Of a stretch of 45,855 bases of DNA, positions 35,032 through 45,500 are shown piece after piece. The translations under genes were made by a program, and so were the position numbers. The notes beneath the pieces were generated by a model. It had not been told where the DNA came from. It ran no database searches and was given only the letters and a program-made list of their open reading frames with translations. Origin of the DNA: Candidatus Poseidonia sp. Its GTDB lineage: Archaea > Thermoplasmatota > Poseidoniia > Poseidoniales > Poseidoniaceae. How positions within the stretch are numbered: position 1 is the stretch's first letter; every line of letters begins with the position of its first letter. The DNA is taken from the NCBI GenBank assembly GCA_030827365.1, contig JAUREO010000010.1, positions 1 through 45,855 of the forward strand, given 5' to 3'.

Positions 35032-36951
35032 ATGAAAACAACTGAAGAGATTCTTATTCGCTGTGCAGAACATGCTGACCTTGATGACTTGGTTCATCTT
35101 GAAAATTCTTCGTTTGATTATGATAGGATGACTCGACGTTCTTTGCGTCATGCGATTTCCTCGCCTACTGGAGTGGTTGTTGTTGCCGAAAACACCAAAG
35201 GAAATTTGGTTGCCTACGCTGTGGTTTTTTTGGACCGTAGGAACTTCTTAGCCCGATTATATTCCATTGCCGTGAGCGAAGAAGTCCGAGGTTCGGGGAT
35301 TGGTCGCAAATTATTGTTGGATGTTGAACAACGGGTGACGAAAAGAGGTTTTCATCGCATTCGTCTCGAGGGACAAGTTGGACCAACCGGTCCGCTTGGG
35401 TTCTACAGAAGACTTGGCTATCAGCATGTTGAGTCCCTACCGGAATACTATGAACATGGTGCTGATGCGGAAAGAATGGAAAAACGCCTGTATCCCAATG
35501 TAGGTGCCCAAACACTTCCCCTCCTTTTGGTAGATAACGATGGATTTGACCTACCAAAGGATTTACCAGCTCGCATCATGACCTTGCGAGATTACCTTGG
35601 ACAGTCCGATATCGTACCCGGCAGAATTGTTGTAAATCTTGCCCGTTCTTATGAAATGCTTTCAAAGGGATATTACGCAAGTCTCCTTGCCGAGGCGAGA
35701 GGAGAAATTAGCCTGCCTCATGCATCCGATTTACTCGATATTAATTGGAAACGAATTCATCGTCAAGCCTTGACGGAATTTACCCCATTGGTTCGTAGAG
35801 CATTTGCTGGAGGAGAAAAAGAAGGGAGTTTTGAGATACATTTTGGGATGACATCCGACCCACGTCTACAGATAGTAGGGGCATTGATGTTTGAACGATT
35901 TCGATGTCCAGTCTTACGAATATATCACAATGCCATCGGTGATATTGAGGAAATTGAAGCGGTGCGGGCAGATAAATCAGACCAAGACCTGTTTATTCCA
36001 AATCTTCGAAAGTTTTTGTCTCATGGTACGGCTCCACCGATTGAACTCAAGAAACATGCTATCTCTATCGCTATGCTCGTTGACCCCGATGAGCATATGC
36101 CGCCTTCCGACGCAATGGCGTTGATTTTTTTTGAAGACGCAGCGCTTGAAATTGGGGCGCGAATTACTCGTATTACCAAGCGTGATCTTCACAAACTTTC
36201 TCAATTTGACGCACTTTTTATTCGGGAAACAACAAGTCTAGACCATCACACATATCGTTTTGCCCGAAAAGCAGAACTTGAAGGCTTATGTGTCATCGAC
36301 TCTCCAGATGCAATTTTGAAATGTTCCAATAAAATTTATCTCCATGAGCGGCTCTTACGTGCAGGTGTTCCGGTACCCCGCACTCTTGTTTTTGATAATA
36401 AAGAGTTACCTTATATCGCAGCCTCGGAATCTTTTCCAATGGTTCTGAAAATTCCCGATGGCTCATTTTCAAAAGGCGTCCATCTCGTTGAAACTCCAGA
36501 AGGGTTAATTGAGAAGGCGACATCATTGTTTGGCCATTCCGACTTGTTGCTTTTACAAGAGTTCATGCCAACAGATTATGATTGGCGTATCGGCGTTCTC
36601 GATGGCCAAACCTTGTTTGCCTGCAAATATTTCATGGCACCGAAACATTGGCAAATCTATAATCATTCAATCAGTAATTCAGAGAGCGGACCATCTGAAG
36701 CAATACCCATTCACAAAGTTCCACACGACATCCTTCAAATTGCAATTCAAGCGTCCAATTGCATTGGTAAAGGACTGTTTGGTGTCGACATAAAAATTGG
36801 ACCAAAGGGTCCTGTTGTCATCGAGGTCAATGATAATCCAAACATAGATCAGGGTGTGGAAGATGTTCTTGAAGGCAAGGAATTGTATCGGAAAATATTA
36901 CTTGGTCTTATCGCTCCACTTTTGGAAGATGAAAGAGAACATCGGTCATAA
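35032..36951 (+). CDS. GNAT acetyltransferase fused to a RimK-like ATP-grasp ligase
   Basis: About 639 residues in three parts. Residues ~5-150 are a GNAT domain with the acetyl-CoA loop EEVRGSGIGRKLL and LGFYRRLGYQHVES. Residues ~160-390 fit the RimK-like ATP-grasp N-terminal (RLAN) domain (LARSYEMLSKGYYASLLAEA). Residues ~400-630 are an ATP-grasp domain: FPMVLKIPDGSFSKGVHLVE (nucleotide-binding Lys and Gly loop), LLLQEFMPTDYDWRIGVLDG, and the metal-binding VVIEVNDNPNID. Such enzymes ligate an amino acid to a peptide or small molecule; the GNAT could acetylate the same product. The start is ATG 35032; 34978 is possible. No obvious partner peptide is nearby. Confidence 0.88.
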   Translation: MKTTEEILIRCAEHADLDDLVHLENSSFDYDRMTRRSLRHAISSPTGVVVVAENTKGNLVAYAVVFLDRRNFLARLYSIAVSEEVRGSGIGRKLLLDVEQRVTKRGFHRIRLEGQVGPTGPLGFYRRLGYQHVESLPEYYEHGADAERMEKRLYPNVGAQTLPLLLVDNDGFDLPKDLPARIMTLRDYLGQSDIVPGRIVVNLARSYEMLSKGYYASLLAEARGEISLPHASDLLDINWKRIHRQALTEFTPLVRRAFAGGEKEGSFEIHFGMTSDPRLQIVGALMFERFRCPVLRIYHNAIGDIEEIEAVRADKSDQDLFIPNLRKFLSHGTAPPIELKKHAISIAMLVDPDEHMPPSDAMALIFFEDAALEIGARITRITKRDLHKLSQFDALFIRETTSLDHHTYRFARKAELEGLCVIDSPDAILKCSNKIYLHERLLRAGVPVPRTLVFDNKELPYIAASESFPMVLKIPDGSFSKGVHLVETPEGLIEKATSLFGHSDLLLLQEFMPTDYDWRIGVLDGQTLFACKYFMAPKHWQIYNHSISNSESGPSEAIPIHKVPHDILQIAIQASNCIGKGLFGVDIKIGPKGPVVIEVNDNPNIDQGVEDVLEGKELYRKILLGLIAPLLEDEREHRS

Positions 36952-37153
36952 GGTCTCTTGAGTGTTATCGTAAGTTCATTCCTTTATCTCCGAGTCGACC
37001 ATCGTTTTTGTTCATGTATAGCCCACCTCGGTCTGTCAATGGCGGACCTGATGATTTGTTTGGTTGACGCCGACAACCTCTTTTCGATAGAAAATCCCCT
37101 AATTGCCATTATTGAAGGTGCGCCGTTAAATGTAAGAAAATTGGCGTAGAAAC
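36952..37153. other. 202-bp gap without a convincing gene
   Basis: A 63-codon frame from TTG 36958 and a shorter one from ATG 37038 exist, but neither has a recognisable family, a promoter or a ribosome site. Upstream of the MFS gene a weak TATA-like GTTAAATG lies near the leaderless distance from ATG 37154. Confidence 0.3.
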
Positions 37154-38785
37154 ATGGTCAATATAGAAGGACACCCACGTCGATGGGCCATTCTCGGTAT
37201 TATGAGCCTCAGCCTGGTCATCGTGATGCTCAACAACGTTACGCTCAATGTTGCTCTTCCAGAACTCTCCAAGGAATTAGGTGCGGGCAATTCAGAATTG
37301 CAATGGATAATGGATGCCTATGCCCTTGTCTTTGGCGGGGCTCTTCTCACCATGGGTGCTCTTGGCGACCGCTTCGGCAGGAAACGAGCATTGCAACTCG
37401 GTCTTATCGTTGTAGGATGCTCATCGGCATGGACGGCGACGTATGCTGACACATCAACAGATGTTATTGGTGCTCGAGCCGTCATGGGCATTGGAGCAGC
37501 TCTTGTCATGCCCGCAACACTGTCGATTGTGATGAATGTCTTTCCACCAAGCGAACGCGGCAAAGCCATTGGCATTTGGGCAGCAATGGCTGGGATTGGT
37601 GCGCCCATAGGACTCTTTGTTGGGGGTTGGGCTGTGGAGCATTACGATTGGCAGATGGTGTTTTGGATCAATGTGCCTTTCATTGTTCTCGCTTTAATTC
37701 TCGGCGTTCTGTTCGTTCCAGAATCAAAAGACAAACATCAAACTAAACTCGATTTGATGGGTGCTCTCTTCTCCATCCTCGCCCTTTCTTCGTTTTTGTA
37801 CGCCATTATCGAGGCTCCAAGGCTCGGATGGACAAGCATAGAAACTGCAGGAATTGCGATGCTTTCGTTGTTGTTCATCGGTTTGTTTGTATGGTGGGAA
37901 AAGAGGAATGAGCACCCGATGTTACCACTGGATTTCTTTCAAAACAAAGGATTCTCAACCGGCCTTCTTGCCATCAGTCTTGCATTCTTTGTCATGTTTT
38001 CATTCATGTTTACGCAAATGTTGCATTTTCAACTCGTGAGGGGAAACACACCCCTTGAGGCAGCAGTTCGATTTCTTCCATTACCCCTCGGTTTGATGCC
38101 AGCCGCTGCAAACAGTGACAAACTTGTCAACAAGTTTGGACGAAATCGTGTGGTGGGTAGCGGATTATGCCTTGTGACCGTGGGCATGCTCATCTTTACG
38201 ACCGTGTCTGTTGATACTGCCTATCTTCGTCTTGCCCTCATGTTCTTCATGCTCGGTCTCGGGATGGGACTTACGATGGCACCGTCAACCGAACTCGTGA
38301 TGGAAGAAATTCCAGAAGACAAAACCGGCGTCGGTTCAGCCACCAATGATGCAAGCAGAGAAATTGGCGGGGCACTTGGCATTGCGATAGGAGGTTCGGT
38401 TCTCAACGAATTTTACCAGCGTTCCTTTGTTTTCCCAAGCGGGTTGAATGACCCAACACTTGAGGCTGCAACCTCCGAGTCCTTTCCCACCGCAATGCGC
38501 GTCGGTGCTGAATTACTTCAAAACGGAAATCCGCTTGGCGGGGAACTCATGGCATCAGCGCGAGTCGCTTTCATGGATGGTATGACCACATCAGCCATGG
38601 TTTCTGCTGGCATTGCCTTCTTAGCCGCAATCACCGTCTTCAAAAATATGCCAAAACACAAACGTGCTTTGACCATTGACCAAAAGATTGGAGAGAGGAA
38701 TAAGATTTCACAACAAGAAGGTCGTGGGCTCATCGGTGGGTTGATGTTTGTTTTGCTCGCCATCGTGTTACTCAATACTCTGTAA
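37154..38785 (+). CDS. Major facilitator superfamily exporter, 14-TM DHA2 (EmrB/QacA) type
   Basis: A 543-residue integral membrane transporter. The N-terminal half has the DHA2 pattern: VMLNNVTLNVALPELSKEL, QWIMDAYALVFGGALL and the loop motif GALGDRFGRKRALQ. Motif C-like glycine-rich sequence appears as GIGAPIGLFVGGW. Length and hydrophobicity fit 14 helices. These proteins export drugs, dyes or metabolites using the proton gradient. It is convergent, 2 bp apart, with the HTH_10 regulator gene, which may control it, though that is inference. Confidence 0.93.
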   Translation: MVNIEGHPRRWAILGIMSLSLVIVMLNNVTLNVALPELSKELGAGNSELQWIMDAYALVFGGALLTMGALGDRFGRKRALQLGLIVVGCSSAWTATYADTSTDVIGARAVMGIGAALVMPATLSIVMNVFPPSERGKAIGIWAAMAGIGAPIGLFVGGWAVEHYDWQMVFWINVPFIVLALILGVLFVPESKDKHQTKLDLMGALFSILALSSFLYAIIEAPRLGWTSIETAGIAMLSLLFIGLFVWWEKRNEHPMLPLDFFQNKGFSTGLLAISLAFFVMFSFMFTQMLHFQLVRGNTPLEAAVRFLPLPLGLMPAAANSDKLVNKFGRNRVVGSGLCLVTVGMLIFTTVSVDTAYLRLALMFFMLGLGMGLTMAPSTELVMEEIPEDKTGVGSATNDASREIGGALGIAIGGSVLNEFYQRSFVFPSGLNDPTLEAATSESFPTAMRVGAELLQNGNPLGGELMASARVAFMDGMTTSAMVSAGIAFLAAITVFKNMPKHKRALTIDQKIGERNKISQQEGRGLIGGLMFVLLAIVLLNTL

Positions 38786-38787
38786 AA

Positions 38788-39444
38788 TCATTTGGTCTGG
38801 TCTGACCAGGATTTGATGATGAGTCCTTCAGCCGATTGCAAATGCTCTGCTACTGTGCCTTGACGAACATTGAGTGCGTTTGCAATATCGCGTTGCGTAC
38901 ATTTTCTTGGGGTTTGATAATACCCCATCTCGACAGCCAAATCAATGACTTCTTTTCTTCGCTCAGGTAATTGCGGGGCTGCGACCCAGTCCGCTTTGAT
39001 GTTGGTCGTGATTCTCAATTTTATATCTCCTGGAATCATCCTATTAAGTCCAATTCGGATTTCATTGAGGCCTTCTGTTGTCCCTAAGACGGTCATCATT
39101 AACCCGTTACTTCGAAGCAATGTACTTGGGGTTTGAAGCCAAGCCCCTTCGATTTCGTGGACAAGTTTCGGAATCGGACCCGTCAAAATACAGGAGGCAA
39201 TGAGTGTAGTATTAGAAACACTGTAAGTGTGAATGAGTTTTGTTGCACTTGTTTCTTTTGCATGTTCATAGCCATTGGAGAAGTCCCCTTCAAACTGCAA
39301 CACATAGCATGGTTCGTTGGTCACAATACAATCCGGTGTGATGAGACTGACACGATCGAACAACATGGTGAGGTCTGCCCCAGGAAGATTTTTTCCTTGT
39401 TCGACTGAAACGAAAACTTGGAGGTACCTCAAACCATCCGACAA
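38788..39444 (-). CDS. HTH_10-family (Bat-like) archaeal transcriptional regulator
   Basis: About 218 residues. The C-terminal ~55 residues carry the HTH_10 DNA-binding motif: RRKEVIDLAVEMGYYQTPRK followed by CTQRDIANALNVRQGTVAEHL. The N-terminal ~150 residues are a divergent sensing domain of mixed alpha/beta type. The start appears to be TTG 39444: an in-frame TGA lies just upstream, GGTGAT precedes it by 3 nt, and the next Met is 26 residues in. HTH_10 proteins are typical of Euryarchaeota. It overlaps nothing and is convergent with the MFS exporter gene. Confidence 0.85.
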   Translation of the reverse strand: MSDGLRYLQVFVSVEQGKNLPGADLTMLFDRVSLITPDCIVTNEPCYVLQFEGDFSNGYEHAKETSATKLIHTYSVSNTTLIASCILTGPIPKLVHEIEGAWLQTPSTLLRSNGLMMTVLGTTEGLNEIRIGLNRMIPGDIKLRITTNIKADWVAAPQLPERRKEVIDLAVEMGYYQTPRKCTQRDIANALNVRQGTVAEHLQSAEGLIIKSWSDQTK

Positions 39445-39523
39445 ACAATCACCCGTTCATGATAGGAATTCGAGTTCTATTTCAAAGTTATGAATCATAA
39501 GTTTGCAAGGTATGAAAGATTCA

Positions 39524-39531
39524 AAATATAT
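39524..39531 (+). promoter_or_regulatory. TATA box of the giant surface-protein gene
   Basis: AAATATAT is centred 28 nt before ATG 39556. This supports the leaderless start at 39556 over the ATG at 39490. Confidence 0.5.
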
Positions 39532-39555
39532 GAATATAGAATTCTTGCCAAGCAT

Positions 39556-42500
39556 ATGAGCGAGGCGTATGCAATAACTCGAAATGCACTTGTTTTTTCC
39601 GTGGTAATGGTTTTGATGGCCCAAACAGGATACCTCGGAACACTCAATCCGTGGTATGAAACCCTCGATGAAGAGTATGTACCAGCGAAATCAACCGCAC
39701 TGCCAAGTGGACTTACCTTCTCTGCTATGACATGCGACTATGAAGTCATGTCCGATGTTCAGGGCGACAATGGAAACAACGACGCTCTCGACATTGTGGG
39801 TAACGAAACCTACCCAGCAGTTCAAACGGCTTCGAATGCAACTTCGGTGTTTATTCAACTTCGGCTTGACGGCACACCCACCAACGCACAGGGGACGAGT
39901 CTTCAATCGTTCATGTGGGGTATGGAGTTTGATACCGATGGAAACAAAAGCACCTATGAACACCTTATTTCATTCTATGGTTCAGGTTCAGATTCACTCA
40001 AGATTTACAACAATACTGCGACATCTACTGTAGATAGCCCATCAGATTCCGCAGAAAGCGTATCGGTTGAACTTACACCAGCAAGCGATTACTGGAATTC
40101 ATCGGTTGCAGACTCATCATTTGGGGGGGATGACGATTATTTGTTGACCATGATTTTACCTTGGGACGTGCTTGAAGACCACGACATGGACCGCAACGGA
40201 ACGCCGTCATTCAACTGGTTTGGAACTTCAACCTCGAATCAGAATTTGAACGGCGATTTTGCTTGTCACGACGGTAATAACGATGGTTCGCCCTCCCTTT
40301 CCACCACCGCCAGCGACCCTGTTCCGCTCGATTCAGCCCTACGATTCCTCTTTTCTGGTGGGATTGTATCTGGTGGAAGCACATACTACTACGTGAACGG
40401 CACCCAAGGTTCACCACTCACTTTCGCACCAACCGTCACCCCTAATGGTGCAACCTTTGAGGTGGACCCACCCCTTCCCAGTGGGTTGACAGTGAGTTCG
40501 GCAGGTGTACTTTCAGGAACGCCTACGCAAAACGTAAGTGGCGCATCGTATACTCTTTATGCGAATTCGACCGTCGATGGCGTGGCTTTTTCTGCAACTG
40601 CCAACATCATCCTCACGGTCGCTACGGTGACGTTTGATTTGGTGCCCAACATTGAGGGGGAAGACCTCATTCTTCAAACTCCGATGACCAACATTACCTT
40701 TAGCGCCAATTCAACCCTCATCAGTGATGAACAAGTAGGCGCCGTTGCTGGTGGCGACTTCCATTCGTGTGCCTTACTTGACAACGGTTCAGTTGCATGC
40801 TGGGGATATAATCCCAATGGTGAACTTGGAAATGGAAATGTGACTCACGAGACCACACCTCACCTCACTCAAACCTTTGGAACAGGTCGAACTGCAACTG
40901 CAGTGACGATAGGGCAATTTCATTCATGTGCATTATTGGATAATGGTTCGGTCATGTGTTGGGGGAAGAATGACGAGGGTCAATTAGGTACAGGTTCAAC
41001 GTCTACCTCGCCAACATCCACGCCAACGCTGGTCGCCTCTTTTGGAACTGGGCGAACCGCTGTAGCAATTTCTGCAGGCCACAAACACACATGCGCCTTG
41101 CTTGATAACGGGTCGGTTTCTTGCTGGGGCAATAATCAGTACGGTCGATTGGGTAATGGCAATGTTACTTCGCAATACTCTCCTGTATTAACGGCCTCGC
41201 TTGGCTCTGGGCGCACAGCAACAGCCATTGCAGCGGGCGACCTTGGAACTTGTGCAGTTCTTGACAACGGTTCAGTGGCCTGTTGGGGCATGAATTCACA
41301 ATATGGTATGATTGGAAATGGCACCACAGGTGCTTCGGATTTCACCTCCATACCTGTCCAAACTGCCTCCCTTGGGGCAGGGCGGACTGCCGTTGATATC
41401 GTCGCTGGTCAGATGTATTACTGTGCACTTCTTGACGATGGTAGCGTGGTATGTTGGGGGTCAGGTTCGTATGGAAATCTCGGTGATGGAACTGCAACGG
41501 CTCAATCCTCACCAACCCAAACATCCTCGCTCGGTATCGCTGCAAAGAAAATTGTGGCGGGTGCTCGTCACACCTGTGCTGTATTGATTAATCAAACTGT
41601 GAAATGCTGGGGTGCAAACTCGAACGGCGCAATCGGCGATGGTTCGACCACTCAACGCAATTCACCAACTGCTGTCGCTTTTGGCGCTGGCGTCAACGTC
41701 ACCAATCTTGGCGCAGGCGCCTATCATACCTGTGCGCTTATAGAAAACGGGAGTATGCGTTGTTGGGGTAAAAATTGGTATGGTGCAATCGGGGACGGCA
41801 CAGGATGGAACAACGGAGGGACCTCAAATGTCCGGTTATCACCGACGAATGTATCAACTTCCATGCTTTTTGATGTCGGTAACCTCATCCCAGTAACGGG
41901 TTCAAGTGGCTGTTCGGCTTCACCTTCACTTCCGTCTGGGCTGTCTATCAACAGCAGCACATGTACCATCAGCGGCACACCAACGGCCTTGACCAGCAAT
42001 GCAACATACACCATTAGTGCGACGATCAAAGGATTGACGTTTGAAACAAGCGTTTGGCTCTCCGTAAGTTCGTTCGGAACATTGACCTCAGCGGTGGAAG
42101 GTGCGCATCTCAACTTGGGCGAAGCGATGACACAGATTTCGCTCAATTACACCTCACACGCATCTCTGTCGACACCCCCTCCGGTTTCTTGGGCAACACA
42201 CCCTGCTCTGCCGGCCGGCATGAGCATCTCGGGTGGCACGATTAGCGGCACGCCGTCGGTATATGCGCTCAACCAGACCTACACGATTTACGCAAACCAG
42301 AGCGGGTATTCGACCACGCACGAGTTGTACTTCAGCGTGGATACTGACAATCCACATACGGTTGTAGAAAACGTGACCATCGACCCGATTGATTTCCATC
42401 CACCATTCTGGAACGGCACGACCAACTGGACTGTTTCACCGACGCTCCTGGGCAACCTTTCCATCGATACTTCAACCGGTGAAATCACCGGCTCGGTCAA

Positions 42501-45500
42501 CGGAACGCTGGCGAATACCACCTACACCGTGACCGCGACGCACAATAGCAGCGCCACCGAGACCTTCTTGTTCAACCTGAGGAGCCTTGCGGATTACGAC
42601 GGCGACGGCTTGCCCAACGACTTACCGCCAGATTACGATACAAACGACCCACCAACTTCTGGTTTGGTTGCTGACGATGACGATGACGGCGACGGTCTTC
42701 CAGATGCCAATGAAACAGATACAGGCACCTATGTCAACGAAAGCGATACAGGTACCAACCCACTCGACCCCGATACCGATGACGACGGTATTTGTGACGG
42801 TCCAAACGCTGTGCCAGGTGTGTGTATTGCAGGCCCAGATACGAACACAGGCTCTCCAGTCATTGCCACGCCGATCGTTCTTGTCAACAACACTGCAGTT
42901 GCAGAAATCGACCCGTTCTATATCGTGTCAGGAGCGACCTATTCGCTTTCACCATCACTCCCAACTTCACTCCAATTCGATGCGAGCAACGGCTCTATTT
43001 GGGGAACACCGGACATGGTGATGGCCAACACATCCTACACCATGTGGGCAAATGTGAGTGGCGGAGTAAGCATGCAGTGGACATTCTATCTGACCGTTCT
43101 CGACGACCTTGATGGCGATGGATTACCCGATATTTTGCCCGGCGATTACAACGGCTCAGAGGACCCAATCCGTTCAGCACCTGGTCTTGAAGAGGACCTT
43201 GACGATGACGGCGATGGTTACAACGATACAGTAGAGACAGATTCAGGTATGTACCTCGATGAAAACAACACAGGTACAGACCCTCGTGACCCCGATACTG
43301 ATGACGACGGTATTTGTGACGGTCCAAACGCTGTGCCAGGCATTTGTGCCGCAGGCCCCGATACTACACCATTCGGGCCAACGGCTACGGTTGTCGGAGT
43401 CAACAACACCGCTACACCAAACGTACCTCCGTACTATGTTGGTAGTGGACTCTCCTACCAAATTATGCCAAGCTTGCCTGCTGGTTTGACGATTGACCCT
43501 GCGACAGGTGTCATTTCAGGTACGCCGACACATACCATTGGCAACACTACCTTCACAATCTTTGCAAACCACACGAATGGAAACTCGTATTCATGGGATT
43601 TCACCATTGAAGTGCTCGAAGATACGGACGGCGATGGCGACCCTGACACCCTACCAATCGATTACGACGGCAACGCTGATTCAATTCGTGGTCCACCTGG
43701 TCTTACTGAAGACCTCGACGACGACAACGACGGATTACCTGACCTGAATGAAACCGATACGGGCTTTTGGAACGGTGAAGGCGATACGGGAACAGACCCC
43801 CTCAACCCAGACACTGATGGCGATGGATTCTGCGACGGTCCTGCCTCCGAAGTCTATGACCGACTTGGCAACCTCATTTGCCGAGGTCCTGACCCGAACC
43901 CGCATGACCCAACCGACCCACTCGACACGGACGGCGATATGTATCCAGACGACGACCCAGATGGTGAAGGTGGACTTGAAGCCGATGATGACGACGATAA
44001 CGACGGCTACCCGGATATTTCCGAGGACGCTTGCAATTCCGATTCGAAGAATGCAACCTCCATTCCCGAGGATATGGACGGCGACTCCATTTGTGACGGT
44101 GAAGACCTCGACATGGACGGCGACGGTGTTGACAATCTTAACGAGACAGGTCTTCCGATTGGAACAGACCCTGAGAACCCAGATACCGACGGTGACGGCG
44201 TCTGTGACGGACCTGAATCACCAGTGACGAGCAACTGTATTGCGGGACCGGACGCATTCCCGCTTGACCCATCGGCCTCCAAAGATACTGACGGCGACGG
44301 TAAGCCAGATGCCTTGGTTCCAGGCGTGAATTCAACCACCCTTCCACCCCTCGAGGAAGACTTAGATGACGACAACGATGGTTGGGATGACCTTGAGGAA
44401 ATAGCGTGTGGTACCGACCCGCAAGACGATACCGATGAGCCTGGTGATATCGATGGCGATGGTATTTGTGACGCACTTGATACAGAAGATAACCGAGACG
44501 ACCTCGATGGTGACGGTTGGTCAAATGTTGATGAGACAATCTGTGGTACTGACTCTGATGATGCCAAAAGCGTACCAATGGATTCGGACCTCGATGGAAT
44601 TTGTAATGCACTTGACCCCCCAATTTTGGTCTATACCAACCCGAACGCAACACGTCAATACAACACATCCGACATGTGGATTCTGCTCAACGAGAGCATT
44701 GTGTTGACCCCATTCTTAGATGGTATCCTTGCCGATACTTGGGAAATCAACGGAACATTGCCCGAAGGCCTGAACTTCACAGGACAGGCTCGAAGTAGCG
44801 ATGGGTCAATCTTTGGTACACCAACCGAACTGATGAATATGACCACGTATTACATCACAGCATCGAATTCCGTCACTGGTGAATCGGTTTCATTCATGCT
44901 CAATCTTTCGGTTGTTGAAGATACTGACCTCGATGGTTTACCAGATAACGACCCAGACGGCCCAGATGGCATCATTGTAGGCGATCTTGATGACGACAAC
45001 GATGGTTGGAGCGACGAAATTGAAGTCAAATGCCAAACCAACCCATCAGACCAAAGTGACACTCCTGCAGACTTGATTGATGAAAACAACGAATGTCTTG
45101 AGGGCGATGGGGAAATATCCGACGCAAGCGATGAGCAATTTAGTTACGGCTTGTGTTTCCTACCGCTTCTCCTCCTTCTCTTGTTGCTTCTCCTCGTGTT
45201 GTTCTATCGCGAACGTGAATTGCTTGTTGGACCTGAACCAGAGTTCACGAACGCCGAACCTAATTTCGAGAGCGGTCAAGGTACATCGAGCGACCCATTC
45301 GTACTCAAGTCACCAAAGCCAATCAAGTATGGCGAATCGGTGGTGTCCAAGGAACTCATCACCTTTACCAACATGAGTCCAAACATCAAATTCCCAATCA
45401 GCGACCTTGGAAGCGAATCCAATCGAACACGATTCAAGATGATCGATGACCGTGGTTCTGATGAGGGCGTGTTTGAAGCCTATGGCGATGAAGAAGGCAC

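Noticed and set aside
36958-37149. A 63-codon frame starting at TTG before the MFS gene
   Set aside because: No ribosome site or promoter, no recognisable family, and Cys-rich composition unlike the neighbours.
44007-44567. A 186-aa antisense Ser/Pro-rich frame inside the giant gene
   Set aside because: It is the shadow of the Asp/Gly repeats on the other strand (GAC and GGC codons read in reverse).
42600-45070. Tandem-repeat array in the thrombospondin-3 region as a CRISPR or satellite
   Set aside because: The repetition follows protein-level Asp repeats in one open frame with variable spacing; there are no regular spacers.
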